Source of the DNA: CBDHDN01 sp965261585
Lineage (GTDB): Bacteria > Pseudomonadota > Alphaproteobacteria > UBA6615
DNA: 19,095 nt
Direction: 5' to 3'
NCBI GenBank assembly: GCA_965261585.1
Contig: CBDHDN010000049.1
Span: forward strand, 1 to 19,095
Shown piece by piece: positions 1 to 8,012 of this stretch. The position numbers and the translations under genes were made by a program. Position 1 is the stretch's first letter, and every line of letters begins with the position of its first letter. The notes under the pieces are model-generated. The model ran no database searches and was not told where the DNA came from. It saw only the letters and a program-made list of their open reading frames with translations.

Positions 1-687
1 GCCTAAGTCGGCGGCGACGTCGAGCGGCCAGCCCGTCACCACCACCGCGTGTTCGACCGTCGCGTGGGGATGCACGCTCGTCAGCGTCAGCGCCTTGGTC
101 GCCGGATCCGGCGTCAGGATGCCGAGGTCGGTGATCACCTGGGTCGGCCCCCTGCCGCCGAGGCCGGCGCGGGCCCGCGCATCGCCGCCGTCGAGGAAGC
201 CGACGGTGGTCAGGAAATCCAGCTTGTCGACGAACGTGCGCGGCGATTGTTCGATGATGATCACGACCTCGCCGGCCGACGTCGCGATCTCGGGCGCGCC
301 GCCGGCGCCGGGCAGGCGCACCTTGGGCCGGGCGTAGTCGCCGATGACGGTCGTGTTCAGGTTGGCGAAGCGGTCGATCTGGGCGGCGCCGAGGAAGCCC
401 GTATCGATGCGGCCGCCCTGCAGCCAGTAGCGGAACATCTCCGGCACCGAGACCACCGTGTCGGCGGTCTCGGCGAGCGCGCCGTCACCGATCGACAGCG
501 GCAGCACATCGGGCTTGGCGCCGATCGTGCCGGACTCGTAGATCAGCACGATGTCGGGCGCGTGGGTCGCCCGGGCCAGATTGGCGGCGGCGCTGGGCAG
601 GCCGATGCCGACGAAGCAGACGGCGCCGTCGGCGAGCGCACGGGCCGCGGCCACGGTCATCATCTCGGTTGGCGTGAAGTCATGCAT
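1..687 (-). CDS. Family I CoA-transferase subunit B (GctB-like), partial
   Basis: Beta subunit of a two-subunit CoA-transferase, the type that moves CoA between an acyl-CoA donor and a carboxylic acid in the cytoplasm. Reading from 687 leftwards gives MHDFTPTEMMTVAAARALAD, then a glycine-rich stretch (VGIGLPS, residues 26-32) and YESGTIG at residues 50-56. Glu51 aligns with the catalytic glutamate known in glutaconate CoA-transferase subunit B. The frame is open for 229 codons and leaves the window; the family is about 260 residues, so roughly 30 are missing. The start is supported by GGAG eight bases upstream and by the ATGCATGA overlap with the stop of the upstream subunit A, which suggests translational coupling. 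The substrate cannot be read from the sequence; the neighbouring heteroaromatic-acid genes suggest a dicarboxylic or ring-derived acid. Confidence 0.85.
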   Translation of the reverse strand, partial: MHDFTPTEMMTVAAARALADGAVCFVGIGLPSAAANLARATHAPDIVLIYESGTIGAKPDVLPLSIGDGALAETADTVVSVPEMFRYWLQGGRIDTGFLGAAQIDRFANLNTTVIGDYARPKVRLPGAGGAPEIATSAGEVVIIIEQSPRTFVDKLDFLTTVGFLDGGDARARAGLGGRGPTQVITDLGILTPDPATKALTLTSVHPHATVEHAVVVTGWPLDVAADLG

Positions 688-1446
688 CGGCGATCTCCGG
701 CTCGGCCAGGCGGCGCCTGAACGACGCGAAATCGTCGGTGCCGAGGACGTGGCGCTCCATCCAGGCGCGGAACGCGTCGCGGTCGCGGGCGATTGGGTCC
801 CACGCCTTGTAGAACGCGTTGTCGCGGTCGTAGTAGCCCTGGGCGTAGGAGGGCGAGGCGCCGCCCGGCACCTCGCACACCGCCGAGACGACCCAGTGCG
901 GCAGGATCACGGCGTTGGGACGTGCGTCGAGCGCATCGACGACCTCTTCCACCGTGACGATGGCGCGCTTAGCCGCCAGCACGGCTTCCTTCTGCACCCC
1001 GAGGATGCCCCAGAGCAGCACGTTGCCCTTGCGGTCCGCCTGTTGCGCGTGGATGACGGCGACGTCGGGCCGCAGCGCCGGCACGGCCGCGAGTTGCTCG
1101 CCGGTAAAGGGGCAGCGGATGAACTTGATCCGGTCGCTGTGCCGGGCAAAAGCGCCAGCGGCCGCGGCAAGTCGCGCTCGACGGCGTCGCGGAAGCGGTG
1201 CAGCGAGCCAACGCCGGGATTGCCGCCCCACGCGAAGATCATCTTGGCGACACAGCCCATGCCGATCAGTTGATCGTAGATCACATCCGGCGTCATCCGC
1301 ATGACCGTCAGGCCGCGGCGGCCCTGGCGGATGACCTCATGCCCGGCCGCGCTGGGGATCAGATGGGTGAAGCCCTCCATGGCCAGGGCGTCGCCGTCAT
1401 GGATCAACCCGGCGACCGCCTCACGCAGCGTGGTGATCTCGGCCAT
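680..1446 (-). pseudogene. Family I CoA-transferase subunit A (GctA-like), internal deletion and frameshift
   Basis: Alpha subunit partner of the downstream subunit B. The N-terminal part reads MAEITTLREAVAGLIHDGDA from 1446 through HRFRDAVERDLPRPLAL. The C-terminal part resumes in another frame with DRIKFIRCPFTGEQLAAVPA and ends at the TGA overlapping the subunit B start. In relatives as I know them, about 30 residues normally separate these two blocks (a region resembling EEHSHAGMANRY and RGY-G-DLP). Here they are absent and the frames do not join, so the change near 1145-1165 looks like an out-of-frame deletion and not a single-base error. A weak AGGA precedes the start. The subunit is probably non-functional, so the intact subunit B would lack its partner. 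Assembly error is possible but would have to remove about 90 bases. Confidence 0.75.
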
Positions 1447-1495
1447 GGTCCTAGCGTGCCCCTGCCCCTGCCCCCGTCGGCGGCGACAAGGTGGT

Positions 1496-1579
1496 GAACC
1501 ACAGAGACACAGAGGCACAGAGGGAAGCTAGAGGATCACAACTCTGCAGTTTCTCTGTGCCTCTGTGTCTCTGTGGTTC
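1496..1579. repeat. Palindromic repeat with 28-bp arms
   Basis: Arm 1496-1523 and arm 1552-1579 are reverse complements at 27 of 28 positions, separated by a 28-bp loop. The arms consist of the motif CACAGAG(G/A)CACAGAGG. This is the widespread bacterial palindrome whose spurious translation gives peptides containing NHRDTEAQR. It lies just upstream of the CoA-transferase operon and would form a long hairpin in RNA. Confidence 0.9.
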
Positions 1580-1752
1580 AATATCCTTTTGCGCAAACAT
1601 ATTAAACGGCTCGGCTGACAGCGGGCACCGCTCGACCTTTGCACAAATTGTGCGGCCGGATCGAGAGGCGGTGTTCGCGGTGTTCGAATGGTCCGACGGG
1701 GGCGCCTGCCGCGTCGACCTGGAGCTGTCCCCACTTGATGCCCGAGTAAAAA

Positions 1753-1896
1753 GTCACGAAACAGCCGGCCCGGCAGCCGACCCACCCGGGCGAAATCCTG
1801 CGTGAGGATGTCTTGCCGGCCCTCTAGCTGTCGGTCAGCGAGGCCGCCCGACAGCTTGGCATTACACGCCAGACGCTGCATCGGATCCTCGCGGAG
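1753..1896 (+). pseudogene. Relic of a HigA-type antitoxin gene
   Basis: The frame starting at 1753 reads KQPARQPTHPGEILREDVLP (from 1759), a TAG stop at 1825, then LSVSEAARQLGITRQTLHRI. The HPGEILRE opening and the helix-turn-helix AARQLGITRQTLHRILAE are hallmarks of HigA antitoxins of the XRE family, DNA-binding repressors of higBA operons. The internal stop and the loss of everything after the recognition helix show it is dead. A short stretch upstream (FEWSDGGACRVDLE, about 1684-1725, another frame) could be the tail of a HigB toxin or a DUF2442 protein; I cannot decide between them. Confidence 0.7.
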
Positions 1897-2004
1897 TCGT
1901 CTTTTCTGATCCGCATGGTTTTTTTCGCGGAAGATCGCCGCCGTCGCGGAGTTGGGCTAAGATTGCCCAGTAACAATCAGGTGGCGAACGAGGCGCCGAC
2001 GGGC

Positions 2005-2863
2005 ATGGGTGCGTACTACCGACCGACGCAAGTCAGCGAGGCGCTGGCGCTGCTGGGTGCCGGACCGGTGACAATCGTCGCCGGGGGGACGGACTTCTAC
2101 CCCACCCGTGTCGGCCGGGCGATCGATGAGGACATGCTCGACATCAGCGGCATCGCAAGCCTGCGCGGCATCGACGTCGTCGGCGACGCGTACCGGATCG
2201 GCGCGCTCGCGACCTGGAGTAACGTGATCGCCGTGGCGCTGCCGGCCTGTTTCGACGGGCTGAAGCTGGCGGCGCGCGAGGTCGGCGGCGTGCAGATCCA
2301 GAACACGGGCACGGTCGTCGGCAATGTGTGCAATGCCTCGCCCGCGGCCGACGGCGTGCCGTGCCTGCTGGCCCTCGATGCCGAGATCGAGCTGGCGAGC
2401 GCCGACGGGACGCGGCGCCTGCCGCTCGCGGACTTCGTCACCGGCAACCGGACGACCGTCCTCCGGCCCGAGGAGTTTGTCGCCGCCATCATGGTTCCCA
2501 CGCGCGGCGAGCGGGCCCGCAGCACGTTCGTCAAGCTGGGCGCGCGCCGCTATCTCGTCATCTCCATCGCCATGGTCGCCGTGACCCTGGAGCTCACCGC
2601 GGACGGCAGCGTCGGCCGCGCGCGGGGTTCTCGCCGTCGGCGCCTGCTCGGCCGTGGCGAGGCGGCTGACGGCGCTGGAGGACGACCTCGTGGGCCGCCG
2701 GCCCGACACGACCCTCGCCGACGTCGCGACGGCCGCGCATTTCAGTGGGCTCGAGCCGATCGACGACGTGCGCGGCACGGCCGCCTACCGGCGCGACGCG
2801 GCGTTGATGATCACGCGGCGGGCGCTCGCCGACGTCGCCGGGCAGCTGAGCGACGCGGCATGA
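2005..2863 (+). pseudogene. FAD-binding (CoxM-like) subunit of a xanthine-dehydrogenase-family hydroxylase, one frameshift
   Basis: Medium subunit of a molybdenum hydroxylase; it carries FAD and passes electrons from the Fe-S subunit to the acceptor. From ATG 2005 it reads MGAYYRPTQVSEALALLGAG, then the FAD-binding motifs VAGGTDFYP and NTGTVVGNVCNASPAAD. Near 2621 the frame is lost: the continuation VLAVGACSAVARRLTALEDD is read one base later, so the gene has one extra base in the run GCCGCGCGCGGGG. It ends at TGA 2861-2863, overlapping the next start as ATGA. The N-terminus is chosen by family fit; the Shine-Dalgarno is weak and GTG 1981 is an alternative. The corrected length, about 285 residues, is normal for CoxM. 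A sequencing error in the GC run would make it an intact gene. Confidence 0.85.
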
Positions 2864-5634
2864 GGGACCCGCGCAGCGCGATCACGTTCCGCCTCAACGG
2901 CGCCGCTGTCAGCGTCGCGACGCACCCGGCGCGGCCGCTCACCGATCTGCTGCGCGACGATTTGGGCCTGACAGCTACGAAGATCGGCTGTGGGGCCGGC
3001 GACTGCGGCGCCTGCACCGTGCTCGTGGACGGGGCGCAGGTCTGCGCCTGCCTGATGCCGGCGGGGCAGGTCGCCGACCGCCACGTCACGACCGTCGAAG
3101 GGCTCGCGGCAAACGGCACGCTGGCCCCGCTGCAGCCGGCCTTTCACGCCCACGGCGCGGCCCAGTGCGGGATCTGCACGCCGGGCATGCTGATGGCGGC
3201 GGCCGACCTGCTGGCCCGCAACCCGGCACCCGACGAGGCCGCCGTCGCCGATGCCCTGGGCGGCGTGCTGTGCCGCTGCACGGGCTACCGCAAGATCGTC
3301 GAGGCCGTGCTGGACTGTGCCAACGGCAATGAACTCGCGCCGGCAACGTCACGGGCGGGCGCCGCGGTCGGCGCACGGCTGGCCAAGACCGACGGCACAG
3401 CCAAGCTCACGGGGGCGGAGCTCTACGGCGCCGATGCGGCTCCGGCCGACGCGTTGTGGCTGCGCTGCGTGCGTTCTCCGCACGCCCGGGCGCGGTTCAC
3501 GCTGCCGCCGTCGTGGGACGCTCTGCACGCCCGCCACCCGGGTCTGGCCGCGGTGATGACCGCCGCCGACATCCCCGGCGCGAACGCGTTCGGCATCTAT
3601 CCCGACCTGAAGGACCAGCCGGTCCTCGCCGACGGCGCGGTGCGCTTCCGCGGCGAGGCGGTCGTCGCCCTGATCGGCGAGCGCGCGGCCGTCGAGGCGA
3701 TCGACGATGGCGCGCTGGGCATCGCGTGGCAGCCCGTGGACCCGGTCATCGGCATCGCGGCGGCGCTCGCCGGCGGCGCGGCGCCGGTTCATGCCGGCCG
3801 GCCCGACAACGTGCTGATCGAAGGCCGGGTCCGGCGCGGCGACACCGCGGCAGCGCTGGCGGGCGCGGCCTTCGTGACCGAACAGACGGCCGAGACGACG
3901 TTCGTCGAGCACTCCTATATCGAGCCCGAGGCCGGCTGGGCGCGCCGCGTCGGCGACCGCATCGAAGTCACGGCGACGACCCAGACACCCTACATGGACC
4001 GCGACGAGATCGCCCACGTGCTCGGCATCGCGTCCGACCGGGTGCGCGTGCGGCCGACCGCGTGCGGCGGCGCGTTCGGCGGCAAGCTCGACCTGTCCGT
4101 CCAGCCGCTGATCGCCAGCGCCGCCTGGCGGCTCGACCGGCCGGTGCGCGCCATCTACCACCGGCCGGAATCGATGGCGTCGACCACCAAGCGTCACCCG
4201 GCGCGGATGACGGCGCGGTTCGGCTGCGCGGCCGACGGCCGGCTGGTCGCGGCGCAGTTCCATGGCGACTTCGACACCGGCGCCTACGCGTCGTGGGGGC
4301 CGACTGTGGCGGGCCGTGTGCCGGTCCACGCGACCGGGCCGTACCGCGTGCCCAATGCGCTGGCGACATCGCGCGCGGTCTACACGAACGCGCCGCCGGC
4401 CGGCGCGTTCCGCGGCTTCGGCGTGCCCCAGGCGGCGCTGGTGCACGAGGCGGCGATGGACGCGCTGGCGGCCCAATGCGGCATCTATGCGCTGGCGTTC
4501 CGCGTGCTCAACGCGCTCCGGCCCGGCGACACGACGGCGACCGGCCAGGTGCTGGAGGCCAGCGTCGGCCTCGTGCCGTGCCTCGAAGCCTTGCGGCCGC
4601 GCTGGCAAACGCTGCGGGCGGCGGCGGCGGCGGCGTTCAATGCGACCGCCGGACCGACCAGGCGCGGCGTCGGCATCGGCTGCATGTGGTACGGCATCGG
4701 CAACACGTCGATGTCGAACCCGTCGACCATGCGCGTCGGCCTCGACCGCGCCGGCCGCCTGACGCTCTACAGCGGCGCCGTCGACATCGGCCAGGGCTCG
4801 AACACGGTCATGGTGCAGATCTGCGCCGACGCCCTGGGCGTCGCGGCCAACGCGATCGCGCTGGTCACCGGCGATACGGACCTGACGGCGGACGCCGGCA
4901 AGACCTCGGCGTCGCGCCAGACATTCGTGTCCGGCAACGCCGCGAAGCTGGCCGGCGAAGATCTGCGGCGCCAGCTGTTGCGCCAGGCCAACGCCGGCGT
5001 GTCGGCGACGATCGTGCTTGACGGGGCGCGGGTAATCGTCCGGGAGGACGGCCGTGCGCAGACGATCGACTTGGCCCAGCTGCCGGCCACCGGCGACGGC
5101 GCGGACGTGCTGGTCGGGACCGGCACGTTCGACCCGCCGACGACGGCGCTGGACGCCGACGGCCAGGGGCGGCCCTACGCGACGTATGGGTTCGCCGCGC
5201 AGCTCGCCGAGGTCGAGGTGGACACGGGCCTGGGACGCACGGTTGCGCGCCGCATCGTCGCGGCCCACGATGTCGGCCGGGCGATCAACCCGACCCAGGT
5301 CGAGGGCCAGATCCACGGCGGCATCGCCCAGGGGCTGGGCCTGGCGCTGATGGAGGAATACGTGCCGGGCCGCACCGAGAACCTGCACGACTATCTGATC
5401 CCGACGATCGGCGACGTGCCGCCGATCGAGATCTTGCTGATCGAGGATGCCGAGCCGCTCGGCCCTTATGGCGCCAAGGGCATCGGCGAGCCGGCGCTGA
5501 TCCCGACCGCACCGGCCATCCTCGGCGCCATCGAGCACGCCGTGGGCGTGCGGCTGAGCCGGGTGCCGGCGACGCCGGACCGGGTGCGCGCGGCGATCGT
5601 CGCGGCCGGCGGGAGCACGGGCGATGGCGACTGA
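2860..5634 (+). CDS. Fused [2Fe-2S] and molybdopterin subunit of a xanthine-dehydrogenase/aldehyde-oxidase-family hydroxylase
   Basis: A 924-residue fusion of the small (CoxS-like) and large (CoxL-like) subunits of a molybdenum hydroxylase, which puts water-derived oxygen onto an electron-poor carbon. Residues 1-75 form the plant-type [2Fe-2S] domain with Cys44, Cys49, Cys52 and Cys64. Residues 90-150 form the helical [2Fe-2S] domain (QCGICTPG at 102-109, CRC at 138-140). The rest is the Mo-binding part: CGGAFGGK (402-409), the RGFG loop around 4411, GQGS near 4790, and GAKGIGE with Glu877, the expected catalytic glutamate. The start overlaps the FAD subunit stop (ATGA), so the subunits are coupled. 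Small and large subunits are usually separate proteins. The substrate is not evident, but the reductase that follows points to an N-heteroaromatic acid such as a nicotinate. Confidence 0.9.
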   Translation: MRDPRSAITFRLNGAAVSVATHPARPLTDLLRDDLGLTATKIGCGAGDCGACTVLVDGAQVCACLMPAGQVADRHVTTVEGLAANGTLAPLQPAFHAHGAAQCGICTPGMLMAAADLLARNPAPDEAAVADALGGVLCRCTGYRKIVEAVLDCANGNELAPATSRAGAAVGARLAKTDGTAKLTGAELYGADAAPADALWLRCVRSPHARARFTLPPSWDALHARHPGLAAVMTAADIPGANAFGIYPDLKDQPVLADGAVRFRGEAVVALIGERAAVEAIDDGALGIAWQPVDPVIGIAAALAGGAAPVHAGRPDNVLIEGRVRRGDTAAALAGAAFVTEQTAETTFVEHSYIEPEAGWARRVGDRIEVTATTQTPYMDRDEIAHVLGIASDRVRVRPTACGGAFGGKLDLSVQPLIASAAWRLDRPVRAIYHRPESMASTTKRHPARMTARFGCAADGRLVAAQFHGDFDTGAYASWGPTVAGRVPVHATGPYRVPNALATSRAVYTNAPPAGAFRGFGVPQAALVHEAAMDALAAQCGIYALAFRVLNALRPGDTTATGQVLEASVGLVPCLEALRPRWQTLRAAAAAAFNATAGPTRRGVGIGCMWYGIGNTSMSNPSTMRVGLDRAGRLTLYSGAVDIGQGSNTVMVQICADALGVAANAIALVTGDTDLTADAGKTSASRQTFVSGNAAKLAGEDLRRQLLRQANAGVSATIVLDGARVIVREDGRAQTIDLAQLPATGDGADVLVGTGTFDPPTTALDADGQGRPYATYGFAAQLAEVEVDTGLGRTVARRIVAAHDVGRAINPTQVEGQIHGGIAQGLGLALMEEYVPGRTENLHDYLIPTIGDVPPIEILLIEDAEPLGPYGAKGIGEPALIPTAPAILGAIEHAVGVRLSRVPATPDRVRAAIVAAGGSTGDGD

Positions 5635-7111
5635 GGCGGCCGCAGAGGCGGATGGCGGCATCGTCACCTGCGACGCGTGTCCGGTGCTGTGCCGCATCCG
5701 GCCGGGCCGCACCGGGGCATGCGACCGCTATGGCAACGTCGATGGCGCGCTGGTGCGCATGGACCCGATGGTCGTGGTCCAGAAAACCATCGACGAGAGC
5801 GGCCAGCTCGTGCCGTTCCTCGCCGACGAATCGGGCGGCGAATGGGACGGCCGCCTGTTGCCCGGCGCGCCGAAATTCCTGACCGGCATTGGCTCGGGCA
5901 CGACCTACCCGGACTACAAGCCGGCGCCGTTCATCGTCGCCAGCCGGCATGCCGGGGTCGACGTCGTCACGGTCGTCACCGAGGGCATCTTCAGCTATTG
6001 CGGCATCAAGGCGAAGATCGACACCGACCGCTATGTCGGCCCGGAGCAGGCCGCGGTGCGCTGCGCCGGCGAGCAGGTCGGCCACGTGACGACGGCCGAA
6101 TACGGCTCGCAGATGCTGGCGCTCGGCGGCGTGCGCCACCTGACCGGCGGCTCCAAAAAAGAGGGCAGGGTCACCTGCGACATGATGCTCAAGCTGTGCA
6201 GCAAGGAGCCGGTGGCGCTGACCGTCGACGGCGGCGCCGCGCTGACGCTCCAGGCGGGCGCGCCGCCGGTGGTCAACGGCGAGCGCGAGGCGCGCATGCG
6301 CGTCGGCTGCGGCTCTGCGACGATCGGCATCTTCGCCAAGCAATGGCATGGCCACGCCGACGAGGTGATCGTCGTCGACGACCACATCACCGGCGTCCTG
6401 ACCGAGCACCAGGCCGGTCGCTTCCTCGGCATGGCGCCGTCGGGCATCCGGGTGCGCGGCCGCAAATCGACGCCGGGGCGCTACTTTCAAGTCGCTGACC
6501 CGGGGCTCGGCTGGGGCGGCACCGACATCGACAACCCGCTCGACATCGTCAAGCGCATCGATGCGAAAGTCGCGCGCCCCGGCCTGCGCCTGCTGATGGT
6601 CAGTACGACCGGCGAGGACGCCGCGTATTTCGTGCTGGATGAAAACCTGAAGCCTGAGCCCGCGGCCATGCCGCCGCCGCTCGCGCTGACGGTCGAGCGC
6701 ATCGGCGAGAACTGCGAGCCGGCGCTGACGTCGATCCTGTTCATGGCCGGCGCCGGCGGGTCCTTGCGCGCCGGCGTCACGGAGAACCCGGTGCGCCTGA
6801 CGCGGGCCGTGAAGGACGCGCTGACGCGCGTCACCTGCGGCGGCGCGCCGGTGCATGTCTGGCCCGGCGGCGGCATCACCCTGTTCGTCGACGTGACGCG
6901 GATGCCCGAGCGCTCGTTCGGCTATGTGCCGACGCCGGCGATCGTCGCGCCGATCGAGTTCACGATGCGGCTCGACGACTACCGCGACCTCGGCGGGCAC
7001 ATGGACAGCGTCAGGCGGCTCGAGGACGTGGTGACCGAGGACCGCCTGCGCGTGACGCAATGGCCGGCCGACAACCCGTGGCCCTGGTCCGGCCCGGGGG
7101 CCGCGGACTGA
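5624..7111 (+). CDS. 6-hydroxynicotinate reductase-like Fe-S flavoprotein
   Basis: A 495-residue protein that I recognise as the 6-hydroxynicotinate reductase (Hnr) family, which in Eubacterium barkeri reduces 6-hydroxynicotinate to 1,4,5,6-tetrahydro-6-oxonicotinate. The N-terminus carries a cluster-like cysteine set Cys16, Cys19, Cys23 and Cys33. Other recognisable segments are FSYCGIKAKIDTDRYVGPEQ, the block around GSKKEGRVTCDMMLKLC, and VVDDHITGVLTEHQAGRFLG. Near the C-terminus GGSLRAGVTENPV (Thr386) faintly resembles the SGAT flavin-attachment motif of ApbE substrates. The start overlaps the Mo-subunit stop by 11 bases and has GGGAG upstream; its stop overlaps the next start (TGATG). The biochemically studied enzyme is anaerobic and has covalent flavin, one [2Fe-2S] and two [4Fe-4S] clusters. 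The true substrate here may differ. Confidence 0.8.
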   Translation: MATEAAAEADGGIVTCDACPVLCRIRPGRTGACDRYGNVDGALVRMDPMVVVQKTIDESGQLVPFLADESGGEWDGRLLPGAPKFLTGIGSGTTYPDYKPAPFIVASRHAGVDVVTVVTEGIFSYCGIKAKIDTDRYVGPEQAAVRCAGEQVGHVTTAEYGSQMLALGGVRHLTGGSKKEGRVTCDMMLKLCSKEPVALTVDGGAALTLQAGAPPVVNGEREARMRVGCGSATIGIFAKQWHGHADEVIVVDDHITGVLTEHQAGRFLGMAPSGIRVRGRKSTPGRYFQVADPGLGWGGTDIDNPLDIVKRIDAKVARPGLRLLMVSTTGEDAAYFVLDENLKPEPAAMPPPLALTVERIGENCEPALTSILFMAGAGGSLRAGVTENPVRLTRAVKDALTRVTCGGAPVHVWPGGGITLFVDVTRMPERSFGYVPTPAIVAPIEFTMRLDDYRDLGGHMDSVRRLEDVVTEDRLRVTQWPADNPWPWSGPGAAD

Positions 7112-7989
7112 TGCACGGCCCGGTGGCCGCCACGCTGCCCGACGGGCGGCTGCATCTGCAGCACGGACCGATCGACCTGATCATCGAGGCCGCGGGCAGG
7201 TCCGGCGAGGTACGCCGCGCCTATGCTCAGGCCGTCGCATGCTTTCGCGACGTGCTGCCGACGCTGGTCGCCGAGCTGGCGGCCTTGCGGCGGCCGCTCG
7301 GCGCGCGCCGGCCCCGTCTGACCGGCCCGGTCGCGCGGCGGATGCTGGCCGCCTGTTGGCCCCACCGGGCCCGGTTCGTGACACCAATGGCGGCCGTCGC
7401 CGGCGCGGTCGCCGACCATATACTTGGCGGCCTCGTCGCCGGCCGCGATTTGACGCGCGCCACGGTCAACAATGGCGGCGACATCGCCCTCTATCTGGCG
7501 CCGGGCCAGATGCTCGACGCCGGGATCGTCGCCGATATCGACGTGCCGTCGCTCGACGCCGTGACCCGGATCGCCCATGCCATGCCGATCCGTGGCATCG
7601 CCACGAGCGGGCGGCGTGGCCGCAGCCTGTCCCTCGGCATCGCCGACAGCGTCACGGTGCTGGCGGCGGACGCAGCCGCCGCCGATGCCGCGGCGACGCT
7701 GATCGCCAACGCGATCGATGCCGACGATCCGGCCATCCAGCGCGCGCCGGCCCGCACGATCGACGCGGACAGCGACCTCGGCGCCCGGCTCGTCACGACG
7801 GGGCTCGGGCGGCTCGACACAGCGACGATCGCAGCGGCGCTGGACGACGGCGCAGATAGTGCCGGGCGCATGTCTGGGGCCGGCCTGTTGGCCGGAGCGC
7901 TGCTGACGTTGCGCGGCCAGCACCGGCTCGTCGGCTGGCCGACCGGCCGGCCGGCCGGCCGGCCGTGGCGTCGGCGGCGCCACCAATGA
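7111..7989 (+). CDS. UPF0280 family protein (ApbE superfamily)
   Basis: A 292-residue protein matching UPF0280, a family of unknown function grouped with the ApbE (FAD:protein FMN transferase) superfamily. Recognisable parts are the N-terminal LHLQHGPIDLIIEA, RFVTPMAAVAGAVADHILGG, VNNGGDIALYL and RGIATSGRRGRSLSLGIADS; the last two match the NNGGDI and G-IATSG segments typical of the superfamily. ATG 7111 is preferred to the in-frame upstream ATG 7060 because it forms a TGATG overlap with the reductase stop and opens the family homology. As last gene of the operon it is placed to act on the reductase. A role in attaching flavin is an inference. The C-terminal tail is rich in Gly, Arg and Pro, encoded by a GGCCGGCCGGCC run. 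Confidence 0.8.
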   Translation: MHGPVAATLPDGRLHLQHGPIDLIIEAAGRSGEVRRAYAQAVACFRDVLPTLVAELAALRRPLGARRPRLTGPVARRMLAACWPHRARFVTPMAAVAGAVADHILGGLVAGRDLTRATVNNGGDIALYLAPGQMLDAGIVADIDVPSLDAVTRIAHAMPIRGIATSGRRGRSLSLGIADSVTVLAADAAAADAAATLIANAIDADDPAIQRAPARTIDADSDLGARLVTTGLGRLDTATIAAALDDGADSAGRMSGAGLLAGALLTLRGQHRLVGWPTGRPAGRPWRRRRHQ

Positions 7990-8012
7990 TCGGGGCGCGA
8001 CGGCAACCGCCA

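Noticed and set aside
1491..1881. Short ORFs giving NHRDTEAQR-type peptides
   Set aside because: They translate the palindromic repeat; such peptides are well-known spurious annotations.
1915..5634. One 1239-codon reading frame joining FAD and Fe-S/Mo parts
   Set aside because: Between about 2621 and 2860 the frame is arginine-rich nonsense while the true FAD-subunit C-terminus reads in the next frame and ends in an ATGA overlap. It is an artefact of a frameshift, not a three-domain fusion.
3349..5712. 787-codon open frame on the minus strand
   Set aside because: Antisense shadow of the Mo subunit in GC-rich DNA; composition is Arg/Gly/Asp/His-rich with no family motif.
5285..7060. 591-codon open frame on the minus strand
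   Set aside because: Shadow of the reductase gene and the Mo-subunit end; no recognisable protein features.
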